Assembly: GCF_035918235.1 (NCBI RefSeq)
Contig: NZ_CP109486.1
Span: 744,001-808,000, forward strand
Direction of reading: 5' to 3'
DNA from: Streptomyces sp. NBC_01445
GTDB taxonomy: Bacteria > Actinomycetota > Actinomycetes > Streptomycetales > Streptomycetaceae
DNA length: 64,000 nucleotides
Under the pieces are notes generated by a model. That model was not told the DNA's origin and made no database searches. It worked only from the letters and a program-made list of their open reading frames with translations. Each line of letters begins with the position of its first letter. The stretch's first letter is position 1. This document shows, piece by piece, positions 7,553 through 15,512 of this stretch. Made by a program: the position numbers and the translations under genes.

Positions 7553-9040
7553 TGCGAGGAGCCCCGGGCGTTCACGCCCGGGAGGAATCGCATCCACGGG
7601 GTGCGACGCGGAGCGTCGCCGTGACGTGCCGCAGGCCATCACGGCCGCGCAGCGGCCCGGGGCGTTCCGGCGGAGCCGGGCCACGGCGGTGTGCGCGGTC
7701 AGGGCCGGAGCAGGTGTCGCTCGTTCGGATGAGGTGGGGCGAACGTGTGGTGGGTCTTCGTCCGGGTGTATAGGTTCGCTGATCGTGAAGCTGGTGGTGC
7801 GGGTGAAGCTGCTGCCGACGCCCGTACAGGCGGCGGCACTTGAGGCGACCCTGCACGCCTGCAACGAGGCCGCCACCTGGGCCGCGTCCGTCGCCTTCGA
7901 GAACGAGGCGCGACGTCCGCTTGAGCTCCGCAAGCACACCTATGCCGAGATCCGCTTCCGGTGGGGGCTTGGCGCGCAGGCCGCCCAGCACGCCATCAAG
8001 AAGACCTGCGATGCCTACACCACCTTGAAGGCGAACCTGCGTAACGGCCGCTACGGGCGGCCCGGTTCCAGGCGTCACACTCGCGCCTTGGGCAAGCCGG
8101 TGGTCTTCCGGCCTCAGGCGGCGCAGCCTTACGACGACCGGATGCTGTCCTGGCAGCACCAGGCACGCACGGTGTCCATCTGGACCACAGCCGGCCGGCT
8201 CAAGGGCGTGGCGTTCACCGGGCAGGCCGAGCAGCTGGAGATCCTGGCTGCGCACCGCCAGGGTGAATCCGACCTGGCGTTCCAGGGCGGGAAGTGGTTC
8301 CTGATCGCGACCTGCGAGATCCCCGAAGCCGCCCCGAACACCCACCCGGCCGGGTTCCTCGGCGTCGACCTGGGGATCGTGAACATCGCCGCCACTTCCG
8401 ACGGCGAGCGCCACTGCGGGCGTCGGATCAACCGCATGCGCGAAAGCGACCGCAAGCTGCGCTCCAAGCTGCAGAAGAAGAACACCAAGTCCGCCAAGCG
8501 GCGGGCGAAGAAGCACGCGGGCAAGGAAGCCCGACGCGCCAAGGACATCAACCACAAGATTTCGAAGCGGATCGTGGCGGAGGCTGAACGCACCGGTCGC
8601 GGGATCGCCCTGGAGACACTCACGGGCATCCGCGAGCGGGCACGGCTGAGAAAGCCCCAACGCACCACGCTCCACTCCTGGCCCTTCGCGCAACTCGGCT
8701 CGTTCATCGCCTACAAGGCGAAGCGGGCCGGGGTGCCGGTCGTGTACGTCGATCCGGCGTACACCAGCCAGGAATGCTCCCAGTGCCATCACACCGAACG
8801 CGCAAACAGGCCCTCCCAGGCCGTCTTCGCGTGCCAGGTCTGCGGCTTCGTTGAGCACGCGGACCACAACGCGTCCCACAACATCCGCCAACGCGGCTGG
8901 ATGGTGTGGGTCTGCGGGGCTCAGTCAACGGCCCCTGAACTCACCCTCATCGCGTGAGTCCTGGACGCAGCCGAACCCATCACAGCCAGTGATGACTCGA
9001 GCAGCAAGCCCGATCGTTTCACGACCGGGTAGTTGACCGT
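7553..9040 (+). mobile_element. IS200/IS605-type tnpB element with hairpin ends
   Basis: The left boundary carries a perfect hairpin CCCGGGCG-TTCA-CGCCCGGG (7563-7582), followed by a second perfect palindrome GCGACGC-GGA-GCGTCGC (7603-7619). The right boundary has CCCGATCG-TTTCA-CGACCGGG (9010-9030, one mismatch) ending in TAGTTGACC. Between them is one intact tnpB gene and no TnpA (Y1) transposase, so movement would need TnpA from elsewhere. In this family the right-end hairpin region commonly gives the 3' part of the TnpB guide RNA. A very similar left end occurs at 24370-24433. Exact boundaries are estimates. Confidence 0.6.
7785..8957 (+). CDS. tnpB: TnpB (IS200/IS605 OrfB) RNA-guided nuclease
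   Basis: The protein has 390 residues from GTG 7785 (KLVVRVKLLPTPVQAAALE). The frame is open further upstream, but that translation is not TnpB-like. RuvC-like catalytic motifs are in place: GVDLGIVNIA (first Asp, about residue 200), the Glu in GRGIALETLTGI (about 277) and the last Asp in ADHNASHNI (about 358). A four-Cys zinc ribbon (CSQCHHTERANRPSQAVFACQVC, quoted in parts: CSQC and CQVC) lies before the last Asp. TnpB proteins cut DNA guided by an RNA made from the element's right end. All catalytic residues seem present, so the protein may be active. Confidence 0.88.
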   Translation: MKLVVRVKLLPTPVQAAALEATLHACNEAATWAASVAFENEARRPLELRKHTYAEIRFRWGLGAQAAQHAIKKTCDAYTTLKANLRNGRYGRPGSRRHTRALGKPVVFRPQAAQPYDDRMLSWQHQARTVSIWTTAGRLKGVAFTGQAEQLEILAAHRQGESDLAFQGGKWFLIATCEIPEAAPNTHPAGFLGVDLGIVNIAATSDGERHCGRRINRMRESDRKLRSKLQKKNTKSAKRRAKKHAGKEARRAKDINHKISKRIVAEAERTGRGIALETLTGIRERARLRKPQRTTLHSWPFAQLGSFIAYKAKRAGVPVVYVDPAYTSQECSQCHHTERANRPSQAVFACQVCGFVEHADHNASHNIRQRGWMVWVCGAQSTAPELTLIA

Positions 9041-9042
9041 TG

Positions 9043-9111
9043 CCGACCTCCTCCGCCCGGCAATCGCAGAACCATTGACAGCACTGGAGACCCCTGAGAA
9101 ATCGCCACCCG
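9043..9111. repeat. Copy B of a dispersed direct repeat
   Basis: This is the partner of 5655-5724. It starts right after the right-end hairpin of the tnpB element and ends about 105 bp before the NmrA-like gene. It keeps the CACTGGAGACC ribosome-binding segment, but the GTG start of copy A is replaced by a sequence containing TGA. It is probably the footprint of a deleted second exporter gene. Confidence 0.75.
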
Positions 9112-9215
9112 GATCAGCCGTGACATCACCGGGGCCAACGCATTACTGCCAGAGCCTCTGACGCTCTGATCACACCTCAACTCAGATATTCCATTACTCC
9201 GAAGGAGATCGACTG

Positions 9216-10118
9216 ATGACTGCCGACAACCTTGTTCTCATCCCCGGTGCCGGCGGCGTGGGCCGCACGGTCTTCGAGCACTTGCGTGCTCAGGATGTGC
9301 CGGTGCGTTTCATGGTCCGTCGTGACGACGAGCGTGCGGCTGAGCTTCGGGCGCTCGGCGCGGAGGTCGTCATCGGTGACCTGACCCGGCCCGAGACGGT
9401 GGCTGCCGCACTGCAGGGTGTGGCGCGGATGCACTTCGGGATAAGTGTGTCGCCGGACCAACTGCTGGCGGCGACCGTGGTGGCCTCCGTGGCGCGGGAG
9501 TACGGGGAGCTGGAGGCCCTGGTCGACCTGTCGCAGATGACGGTGTCCCAGATGACCGCCACCAGCGCCGAGGAGTCGCACCAGCAGCGGCTGCACTGGC
9601 TGACGGAGCAGATGTTCGACTGGTCCGGCCTGCCCGTGGTGCACGTCCGACCGACGGCGTTCCTCGACAACCCGCTGTTCACCACGATCGCGGCGCGGTC
9701 GATCCAGGCGAGCGGCACCATCGCGTTGCCGTTCGGCACCGGACGTACCTCGCCGGTCGCCGTAGACGACGTCGCCCGGACCATCGCCACCGTGCTCCGC
9801 GACCCGGCTCCGCACATCGGGCAGGTCTACGAACTGACCGGGCCGCGCTCGGTCGACATGACGGAGCTGGCGGCGGAGTTCTCGCGGGCGCTGAATCGTC
9901 CGGTGTCTTATGTCGACCTGCCGCCGGACCGGTGGGAGGCCCAGCTCCCGAAGCTGGGGATGTCGCCGCACCTCGCACAGCACGTCGCCACCATGGCCCG
10001 GCTCCACCGGGACAACCGTTACGACCGCACGGCCGACGGCGTCGAGCGCGTGACGGGCACCCCCGCCATGTCGATCGAGGCGTTCGTGGCCGCCCGCAGG
10101 GACTTCTACCTGGGCTGA
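9216..10118 (+). CDS. NmrA-like NAD(P)-binding oxidoreductase/epimerase
   Basis: The protein has 300 residues, with ATG 9216 behind GAAGGAGAT (9201-9209). An N-terminal Rossmann motif VLIPGAGGVGRTVFEHL (residues 6-22) is followed by the NADP-type VRRDDERAAEL loop. The central and C-terminal parts (PTAFLDNPLF; SPVAVDDVARTIATVL; GQVYELTGPRSVDMTELAAEFSR split across residues 190-235) match the atypical SDR group of NmrA, QOR2 and azoreductase-like proteins. No Tyr-x3-Lys catalytic pair is obvious, so it may be a redox sensor or a weak quinone reductase. NAD-binding epimerases of this sort are frequent ECF41 partners, and an ECF41 gene lies 6 kb upstream. Confidence 0.82.
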   Translation: MTADNLVLIPGAGGVGRTVFEHLRAQDVPVRFMVRRDDERAAELRALGAEVVIGDLTRPETVAAALQGVARMHFGISVSPDQLLAATVVASVAREYGELEALVDLSQMTVSQMTATSAEESHQQRLHWLTEQMFDWSGLPVVHVRPTAFLDNPLFTTIAARSIQASGTIALPFGTGRTSPVAVDDVARTIATVLRDPAPHIGQVYELTGPRSVDMTELAAEFSRALNRPVSYVDLPPDRWEAQLPKLGMSPHLAQHVATMARLHRDNRYDRTADGVERVTGTPAMSIEAFVAARRDFYLG

Positions 10119-10121
10119 GCC

Positions 10122-10148
10122 GCCCCGGCCAGGGCCGTCCCCCGGGGC
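10122..10148 (+). terminator. Candidate terminator after the NmrA-like gene
   Basis: GCCCCGG (10122-10128) pairs with CCGGGGC (10142-10148) across a 13-nt loop, four bases after the NmrA-like stop codon. There is no U-tract, as is common in Streptomyces. More GC-rich inverted repeats follow up to about 10260. Confidence 0.45.
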
Positions 10149-10329
10149 AACTGCCGAGGGCTCTGAGCCTCTCCTGGCCTGGGGCCAGGGGCAGGGGCCG
10201 AGACGGGACTTCTGCTGGTCGGCCGACAGAGGTCCTTCTCCCCCCGCCCGAAGAGCGGGCCGGCCCACGGAGGGTGAAACCCCGCGAGCGAGCCAACCCG
10301 CAGGAGCAGCACTGCAATAGGTGTTGTGG

Positions 10330-10470
10330 TCAGGCTTCCTGAACTGCGGTCGTCGGCCGGGGTTGTGAGGCTGCCGGGTAGAGAGGCGCGCGGGTGAGGC
10401 GTCGGGTCATGAGGGTGATGGCGGCGCGGGTGAGCATCGCCTCGGCATGCTGGGGCAGGGGCTCGTCATC
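10330..10470 (-). pseudogene. C-terminal remnant of an IS5-family transposase
   Basis: The minus-strand frame reads EPLPQHAEAMLTRAAITLMTRRLTR before a stop at 10330. This is the standard tail of IS5-type DDE transposases: the PxHAEAM helix, then LMTRRL. The rest of the gene, including the catalytic triad, is absent upstream. A similar tail occurs at 4700-4905, so two separate IS5 relatives have decayed on this flank. Confidence 0.6.
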
Positions 10471-10517
10471 GCGGGTGCCCCGCGTACTGGTGGTGCCCCC
10501 CGCCCCCGTTGGCGGGT

Positions 10518-11111
10518 TCAGTCGAGGCTGTTGGTGAGGATCCGTTCGGCGATGCCGTTGCGCAGGGCGGTGGCGGGTGAGCTGCCGGGCTTGCGTTCGG
10601 CCTGATCGCGGAAGCAGGCGAGGAACTCCTCCGCGATGCCGGCGCGCGGGTGGCGGGCCAGGACCTGGGCTTTGAAAGCGGCGGAGAAGTCGTCCATGTG
10701 ACGTCCGGAGATGTCGAGGCTCGTGGAGCGTTCCAGGAGATGGCCCTCGGGGTCCTTCGTCACGTCGACCTCGTCGAGCATGTGGCTGATGACGACCTCC
10801 GCGAGGCGCTCGCGTCGGGACTCGGACCAGCCCGCGCCGGCGGCGAAGACGCGGGCCACGTGGGCGCTGGCGTCGTCGAAGGGGACCGTGTGGCTGTCGA
10901 ACTCCGGGACCAGGGCGATGTCGTGGAACATGGCCCCGACGTAGAGGAGTTCGGGGTCGAAGGCGATGTCCTGCTCGGCCCCGTGGACGGCCGCCCAGAT
11001 GTATGACCGGACGCAGTGGTTCAGGAGGGCGGGCGAGCAGTAGGCGCGGGCCACGTCGGTGGCGGCCGTGCAGACGGGGGTGTCGGGGAGCAGCAGGTCG
11101 TCCAGTGTCAT
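10518..11111 (-). CDS. HD-domain metal-dependent hydrolase
   Basis: The protein has 197 residues with ATG at 11111. The metal-binding HD motifs are visible: NHCVRSY (about residues 31-37), MFHDIAL (about 61-67) and the distal ISHMLDE (about 109-115). The arrangement N-H-x-x-R-S-Y followed by D-x-E-L-L-Y-x-x-A-M-F-H-D resembles the group that contains cyanamide hydratases, but many bacterial members have no known substrate. It is divergent from the aminotransferase gene and reads toward an IS remnant. It is probably a cytosolic single-gene unit. Confidence 0.78.
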   Translation of the reverse strand: MTLDDLLLPDTPVCTAATDVARAYCSPALLNHCVRSYIWAAVHGAEQDIAFDPELLYVGAMFHDIALVPEFDSHTVPFDDASAHVARVFAAGAGWSESRRERLAEVVISHMLDEVDVTKDPEGHLLERSTSLDISGRHMDDFSAAFKAQVLARHPRAGIAEEFLACFRDQAERKPGSSPATALRNGIAERILTNSLD

Positions 11112-11395
11112 GGCGGGCAGTATTGCCGAACGGTGGCGTGGGGGTGTCGTGGCTCGAGCCGGGTTCCACCGGATTCCCAGAATGGCCTTGCAGGGTGTGG
11201 GAGTTGGGGCGTCGGGCTCCGGTCAGGCAGTCGGGGACGGCCCGCGCGGGCGGCTCACGAGTGGAATTCAAGCCGTGCGTGAAACGCTCCGGGTGCCCCG
11301 TCGCGGGCTCAGCGGCACGGCCGCCCGTGGACCCCCGGTCCAGCAGGTGGGACGGCCCGCAGTCCGTGCACCCGGATCCGTCTCAGGAGGACCTC

Positions 11396-12457
11396 TTGAC
11401 CACGCTCACGTTCGCCGAGGCGTCCGCGCACTCGGGCGGGGATCTGCGGTACCTCCCGGCCGGGCACGGGGAGGTGCTGGATCTGAGTACGTGTGTGACC
11501 CGCTCCGGCCCCTCGCCGCTCGCGCTGGCGGCCGCCGCCGCCTTCGACCCGTCCTCCCTGACGGTCCATCCGTACGGTGCCGACGACCGCTTCCGTACGA
11601 CGTATGCCGCGTATCTGGGCGTGGACGCACGGCAGTTGGCGGTGACGCGGGGAATCAGTGAGCCCCTGTCGGTTCTTGCGTCGCTCCTTCCGGCCGGGCG
11701 GTCGGCGGCCCTGACTCCCGACTACACGGGCACCATTCGGCGGTGGGCCCGTCATCTGCCGCCGGCCCCGGACGAGCGCGACTGCGTGGACTCGCGGGTG
11801 CGGCGTCTGGACGCGGCGATGCGCCACTACGCCTACGTGGTGTTCTCGAACCCCAACAATCCGCTGGGCCTGACCGTGCCGCGCGACGTTCTCGCGGAGC
11901 TGCTGTCCCGGCATCCGCGCTGCACGCTGGTGGTCGACGAGGCGTATGTCGACTACATGGGCGACCGGCGGCAGTCGGCGATGACACTGCCCCACCGCAA
12001 TCTCGCCGTGCTCGCCTCGCCCGGCAAGCCGTTGGGGATCGCCGGTACGCGTACGGGAGTGCTGTGGACGCACGATGACGTGCTGCGCGAGCGCGTGGCG
12101 CGACGGCTGCCCGAGTGGCCTTTGTCGGCGTACGACGCGCACGTGGCGTGTGCGGCGTTGCAGGACACCGCCTGGATCGCCTCGGCGTTGGAGGGGGCGC
12201 GGGAGGACGCCCGTCGTCTGGAGGCCGTTCTGGTCCGCTGCTTCGGGGACGCGGTGGTCACCGGCGTTCCGGTGCACTACCGGTTCGTCTACGACGAGCG
12301 CCCCGAGCGGCTTCACGCGCACCTGCTGGCCGACGGGATCGCGACACGGCTGCTCGTCGACGACGAGCCGGGGCGGGTGCGGGGGCTGCGGGTGCTGGCG
12401 CCGGGCAGCGGGGAGCTGGCCCGTCTGGAGGCTTCACTGAATGCGTTCGTGCGGTGA
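11396..12457 (+). CDS. Histidinol-phosphate aminotransferase-like PLP enzyme
   Basis: The protein has 353 residues from TTG 11396, chosen because AGGAGG (11385-11390) sits five bases upstream. The open frame extends further, but that translation does not look like protein. Fold-type I motifs are present: SNPNNPLGL (about residues 152-160), the PLP-binding Asp in VVDEAYVDYMG (about 179-189) and the Schiff-base Lys in ASPGKPLGIAGTRTG (about 206-220). It resembles HisC and the cobalamin enzyme CobD (threonine-phosphate decarboxylase). It lies next to the LAL regulator, so it might supply an amine or amino acid to the cluster, but a primary-metabolic role is equally possible. Confidence 0.8.
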   Translation: MTTLTFAEASAHSGGDLRYLPAGHGEVLDLSTCVTRSGPSPLALAAAAAFDPSSLTVHPYGADDRFRTTYAAYLGVDARQLAVTRGISEPLSVLASLLPAGRSAALTPDYTGTIRRWARHLPPAPDERDCVDSRVRRLDAAMRHYAYVVFSNPNNPLGLTVPRDVLAELLSRHPRCTLVVDEAYVDYMGDRRQSAMTLPHRNLAVLASPGKPLGIAGTRTGVLWTHDDVLRERVARRLPEWPLSAYDAHVACAALQDTAWIASALEGAREDARRLEAVLVRCFGDAVVTGVPVHYRFVYDERPERLHAHLLADGIATRLLVDDEPGRVRGLRVLAPGSGELARLEASLNAFVR

Positions 12458-12728
12458 CTGGCGCGAGGTTCAACAGGCTTGCGCAGCAGGGCCGTTGGGG
12501 GGATTCGCCGGGCCCGTCGGGCGATCGGCGCGCCGGGTGGGGCGCGGCCGCTGCACTCCCGGCACAGGGCCCCTTGAGAGCCGCCTGAGGACTCCGGTGT
12601 GGGGGGCGGGGCGCGGCTAGGGTCCCGGGTCAGTCAGGTGCACGTCCCTCGACTTCTTCTCGTGTTCGGCGTCCTCGTTCCCGGCGGGCGCCCTTCTCCT
12701 CGGTGCACAGCCCCTGGAAGCGGTCCTC

Positions 12729-15053
12729 ATGGAATTCAGCTCGCGATCGTCGACCTCGCCCACGACCGGTGCCCCGCTGCTCTCGGTGCGCAGCGCCGGG
12801 GAGATCGTCCCCGTGCTCTGTCCGGACGGCTTCGAAGTGGGCGGCGGGCCGCGGGTCGTGGAGGTCGTCGCCGACCGGTGGGCGGGCAAGTCGACCGTGC
12901 TGGACGGGCTGTCCGCGGCCCTGGCGGGCCGGGGCTGGACGGTCGCGGCCGGTGCGGCGTCGCCGGCCCGGTCCCGGGCACCGTTCGGGGTGTTCGTGGA
13001 GGCTCTCGAGGAGCTGGTGGAGCACCTGGATCCCGATCGGCTCGGCGGGCGCGGCCGGGATCACGCGGCACAGCTCGCCGCGCTGTTCCCGGCGCTCTCC
13101 CCGGACGCGCCGCGGGCCACGTCCGTGGACACGTACCGGATCTGCCGTGCCATGCGTGCCCTGCTGGAGATGCTCGTCGCCGACGGACCGCTGTTGCTGG
13201 CCCTGGACGACGTGCACTGGATGGACGCCGATTCGCTGGAACTGCTCGGGCAGCTGCTGGAGCAGCCGGTCGCGGGGCCGGTCGTGATCGCGGTCGCCCA
13301 TCGGGGGCGTCCGGGCGATCGTGTGCTGAACGGGCTCCTTGCGCGGTGCGCCTCCCGGGGCGGGTGTCTGCGGGTGCGGCCCGCGCCGCTTACGGAGCAG
13401 GAGGCCATCGCGCTGCTGCCGGACGATCTGAGCCGGGTGCACTGCGAGACGCTGCTGGTGGAGTCCGGCGGCAGCCCGGGGCTGCTGCGGGCCTTCGCCA
13501 CGCTGCGTCAGGTGCCGGGGCTCACGGGTGCGTGGACTCCGCCGTTGCCGGCGGATCTGCTCGCCGATGTGCTGCGTGACTTCCGTGCGCTGAGCGCCGA
13601 GGGCTGGCAGGTGGTGCGGGCCGCCGCGGTGCTGCACGAGCCGTACGCGGCCGACGATCTCAAGGAGATCGCGCACGTCGACGACGCGGCGCTGTGGCGT
13701 GCTCTCGACGAGCTGATCCATGAGGAACTGCTGCGGCCGGACGAGCTGCCCTGGCAGCTGCGGTTCGCCAATCCGCTGCTGCGGGTCGCCGCCTACCAGT
13801 CGGCGGGCCGGGGCTGGCTGCTCGGCGCGCACGCGCAGGCCGCGCGGATCCTCGCGCGGCCCGGCTACCCGTCGGCGCACATGGCCAGGCATCTGGAGCG
13901 CGGCGCGGCGCTGCGGGACGAGAGCGGTGCGCGGGTGCTGTGGGACGCGGCGGCACGGCTGCTGTGGCAGGACCCGGCCCAGTCCGTCTCCTGGATCAGG
14001 GCGGCGCTGGCGTCGCGGGCGGGCGGTGACCTGGAGCCGCGCGATCGGCTGCTGTTCGGCAAGGCGCTGGCTCTGGCGGGCCGGCTCACCGAGTCGCTCG
14101 CCACGCTGGGGCCGTTCGGGCAGGGCGGGGTCGAGGCAGGGCTGCGGGTGGAGCGGGTGCGGTGGCGGGCGCATGCGCACCGGCTCCTCGGGCACACCGA
14201 CCGCGCGCAGGACGAACTGGAGTCCCTGCTGGCCGAGTTGGAGCCGGGGGAAGAGGGGCTGCGGGACGTGGTGCGGCACGCGTTGATCGAGCTGGCGCTG
14301 CACGCCCGCCGCCCGGTGCCGCCGCGGCCCGGTGGGGGCGAGCCGGGGATGCCCCAGGGGGCGACGGGGGCGCTGCGGGGCAGGCTGCTGGCGCAGCTGG
14401 CCGTCGCGGCCTGCCGGGGCGGGGAGCAGGAGCGGGCCGATCAACGGGCACTGACGGCACGCCAGTTGCTGGATACGGCACCGGACGGTGAGGTCGCCGA
14501 GCAGCTCGAGGGCCTGTACTGGCTGGCGACCGCCGAGGCGGCGCTGGGGAGGCCCTCAGCCGCGTGCGGCCACTACGAGCGCGGACTGCGGATCGCCGAG
14601 ACCCGCCGGCTCATCGACCACGTCCCGCTGTTCGCGATGGCGCTCAGCGCGCTCCAGCTGCACACCGGTGACGGGGCGGGAGCCGCCCGGCACGCCGCGT
14701 GTGCCGAGACCGTCGCCGCGGCGACGGAGAGCGAGCACCTGCGGGAGCGGGCGCTGCGGCTGCGCAGGGAGACGGCTTCGGGGGCGGGCGTCGCCGTACT
14801 GCCCGGCCAGCGGCAGCCGGCGGACGCGGCGGCGGTGGCCCTGGAGGGACTGAGCCGGCGCGAGAGTGAGGTGGCGCTCCTGGTGAGCGGGGGCCGTACC
14901 AACCAGCAGATAGCCCGCGTTCTGGAGCTGAGCCACAAGACCGTGGAGACGTATCTGGGCCGGATATTCCAGAAGCTGCAGGTTCAGTCGCGGGCCGAGG
15001 TGGCCGCCATGGTGGGGCGTTCTGACCGGCTCGGCGTGGCCGCGGGCTCCTGA
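12729..15053 (+). CDS. LAL-type LuxR-family transcriptional regulator (cluster-situated)
   Basis: The protein has 774 residues. The N-terminal AAA-type ATPase region has a degenerate P-loop ([15 protein letters not shown], about residues 49-63; the first Gly is missing) and a Walker-B-like [17 protein letters not shown] (about 157-173). The middle is TPR-like and helical. The C-terminal LuxR HTH is at about 707-767 ([34 protein letters not shown] is read here as [13 protein letters not shown]). It is shorter than typical LAL proteins (about 900 residues). It directly precedes mbtH and the first NRPS gene, so it is the likely pathway activator. Confidence 0.88.
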   Translation: MEFSSRSSTSPTTGAPLLSVRSAGEIVPVLCPDGFEVGGGPRVVEVVADRWAGKSTVLDGLSAALAGRGWTVAAGAASPARSRAPFGVFVEALEELVEHLDPDRLGGRGRDHAAQLAALFPALSPDAPRATSVDTYRICRAMRALLEMLVADGPLLLALDDVHWMDADSLELLGQLLEQPVAGPVVIAVAHRGRPGDRVLNGLLARCASRGGCLRVRPAPLTEQEAIALLPDDLSRVHCETLLVESGGSPGLLRAFATLRQVPGLTGAWTPPLPADLLADVLRDFRALSAEGWQVVRAAAVLHEPYAADDLKEIAHVDDAALWRALDELIHEELLRPDELPWQLRFANPLLRVAAYQSAGRGWLLGAHAQAARILARPGYPSAHMARHLERGAALRDESGARVLWDAAARLLWQDPAQSVSWIRAALASRAGGDLEPRDRLLFGKALALAGRLTESLATLGPFGQGGVEAGLRVERVRWRAHAHRLLGHTDRAQDELESLLAELEPGEEGLRDVVRHALIELALHARRPVPPRPGGGEPGMPQGATGALRGRLLAQLAVAACRGGEQERADQRALTARQLLDTAPDGEVAEQLEGLYWLATAEAALGRPSAACGHYERGLRIAETRRLIDHVPLFAMALSALQLHTGDGAGAARHAACAETVAAATESEHLRERALRLRRETASGAGVAVLPGQRQPADAAAVALEGLSRRESEVALLVSGGRTNQQIARVLELSHKTVETYLGRIFQKLQVQSRAEVAAMVGRSDRLGVAAGS

Positions 15054-15195
15054 GCGGGGCCGTTCGGCGCGGGCGGTTGCTCGTGGACGGCCGGCGGACG
15101 GCGGGTCGGGAGATCTCCTGACACCACAGGAAGGGCCGGATGGTCCAGGTTGGGACGGTCCGGACACGGGAGGGGCGGTCGTGGACGTGGCCTCT

Positions 15196-15251
15196 CCATC
15201 ACCACGGATCCATCACCACGGACACATCACCACGGTTCCATCACCACGGAG
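15196..15251 (+). repeat. Four tandem 14-bp repeats in the mbtH leader
   Basis: Units of the form CCATCACCACGGAT start at 15196, 15210, 15224 and 15238, with differences only in the first and last bases. The last copy runs into the GGAGGAAG ribosome binding site of mbtH (15248-15255). It may be replication slippage, or a regulatory array ahead of the first biosynthetic operon. Confidence 0.85.
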
Positions 15252-15258
15252 GAAGCAG

Positions 15259-15477
15259 ATGAGCGATCGGGACAGTGCCGACATCGCGTACGCGGTGGTC
15301 GTCAACGACGAGCAGCAGTACTCGATCTGGCGCGCCGACGCCGAGTTGCCGCCCGGATGGAGTGCCGAAGGCACCACAGGCACGCGCGAGGTGTGCCTGG
15401 CCCGGATCGACGAGGTGTGGACGGACATGCGGCCGCTGAGCCTGCGGCGCGCGATGGCGCAGGCGGGCCGCAGCTGA
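15259..15477 (+). CDS. MbtH-like NRPS adenylation chaperone
   Basis: The protein has 72 residues from ATG 15259, behind GGAGGAAG. An upstream in-frame GTG at 15181 would only translate the tandem repeat. The family signature is present: [21 protein letters not shown] (read as NDEQQYSIW, then PPGW), followed by [18 protein letters not shown]. The usual SLWP is changed to SIWR. MbtH proteins bind A domains and are needed for their folding or activity. It is 35 bp upstream of a C-A-T NRPS and probably serves several synthetases of this cluster. Confidence 0.93.
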   Translation: MSDRDSADIAYAVVVNDEQQYSIWRADAELPPGWSAEGTTGTREVCLARIDEVWTDMRPLSLRRAMAQAGRS

Positions 15478-15512
15478 GGCCGTCGGCGCCTCATCGACAT
15501 CTGGAGGACTCA

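Noticed and set aside
12458..12728. Small gene between the aminotransferase and the LAL regulator
   Set aside because: No frame of useful length has a ribosome binding site or the expected codon bias. It is probably the regulator's promoter region.
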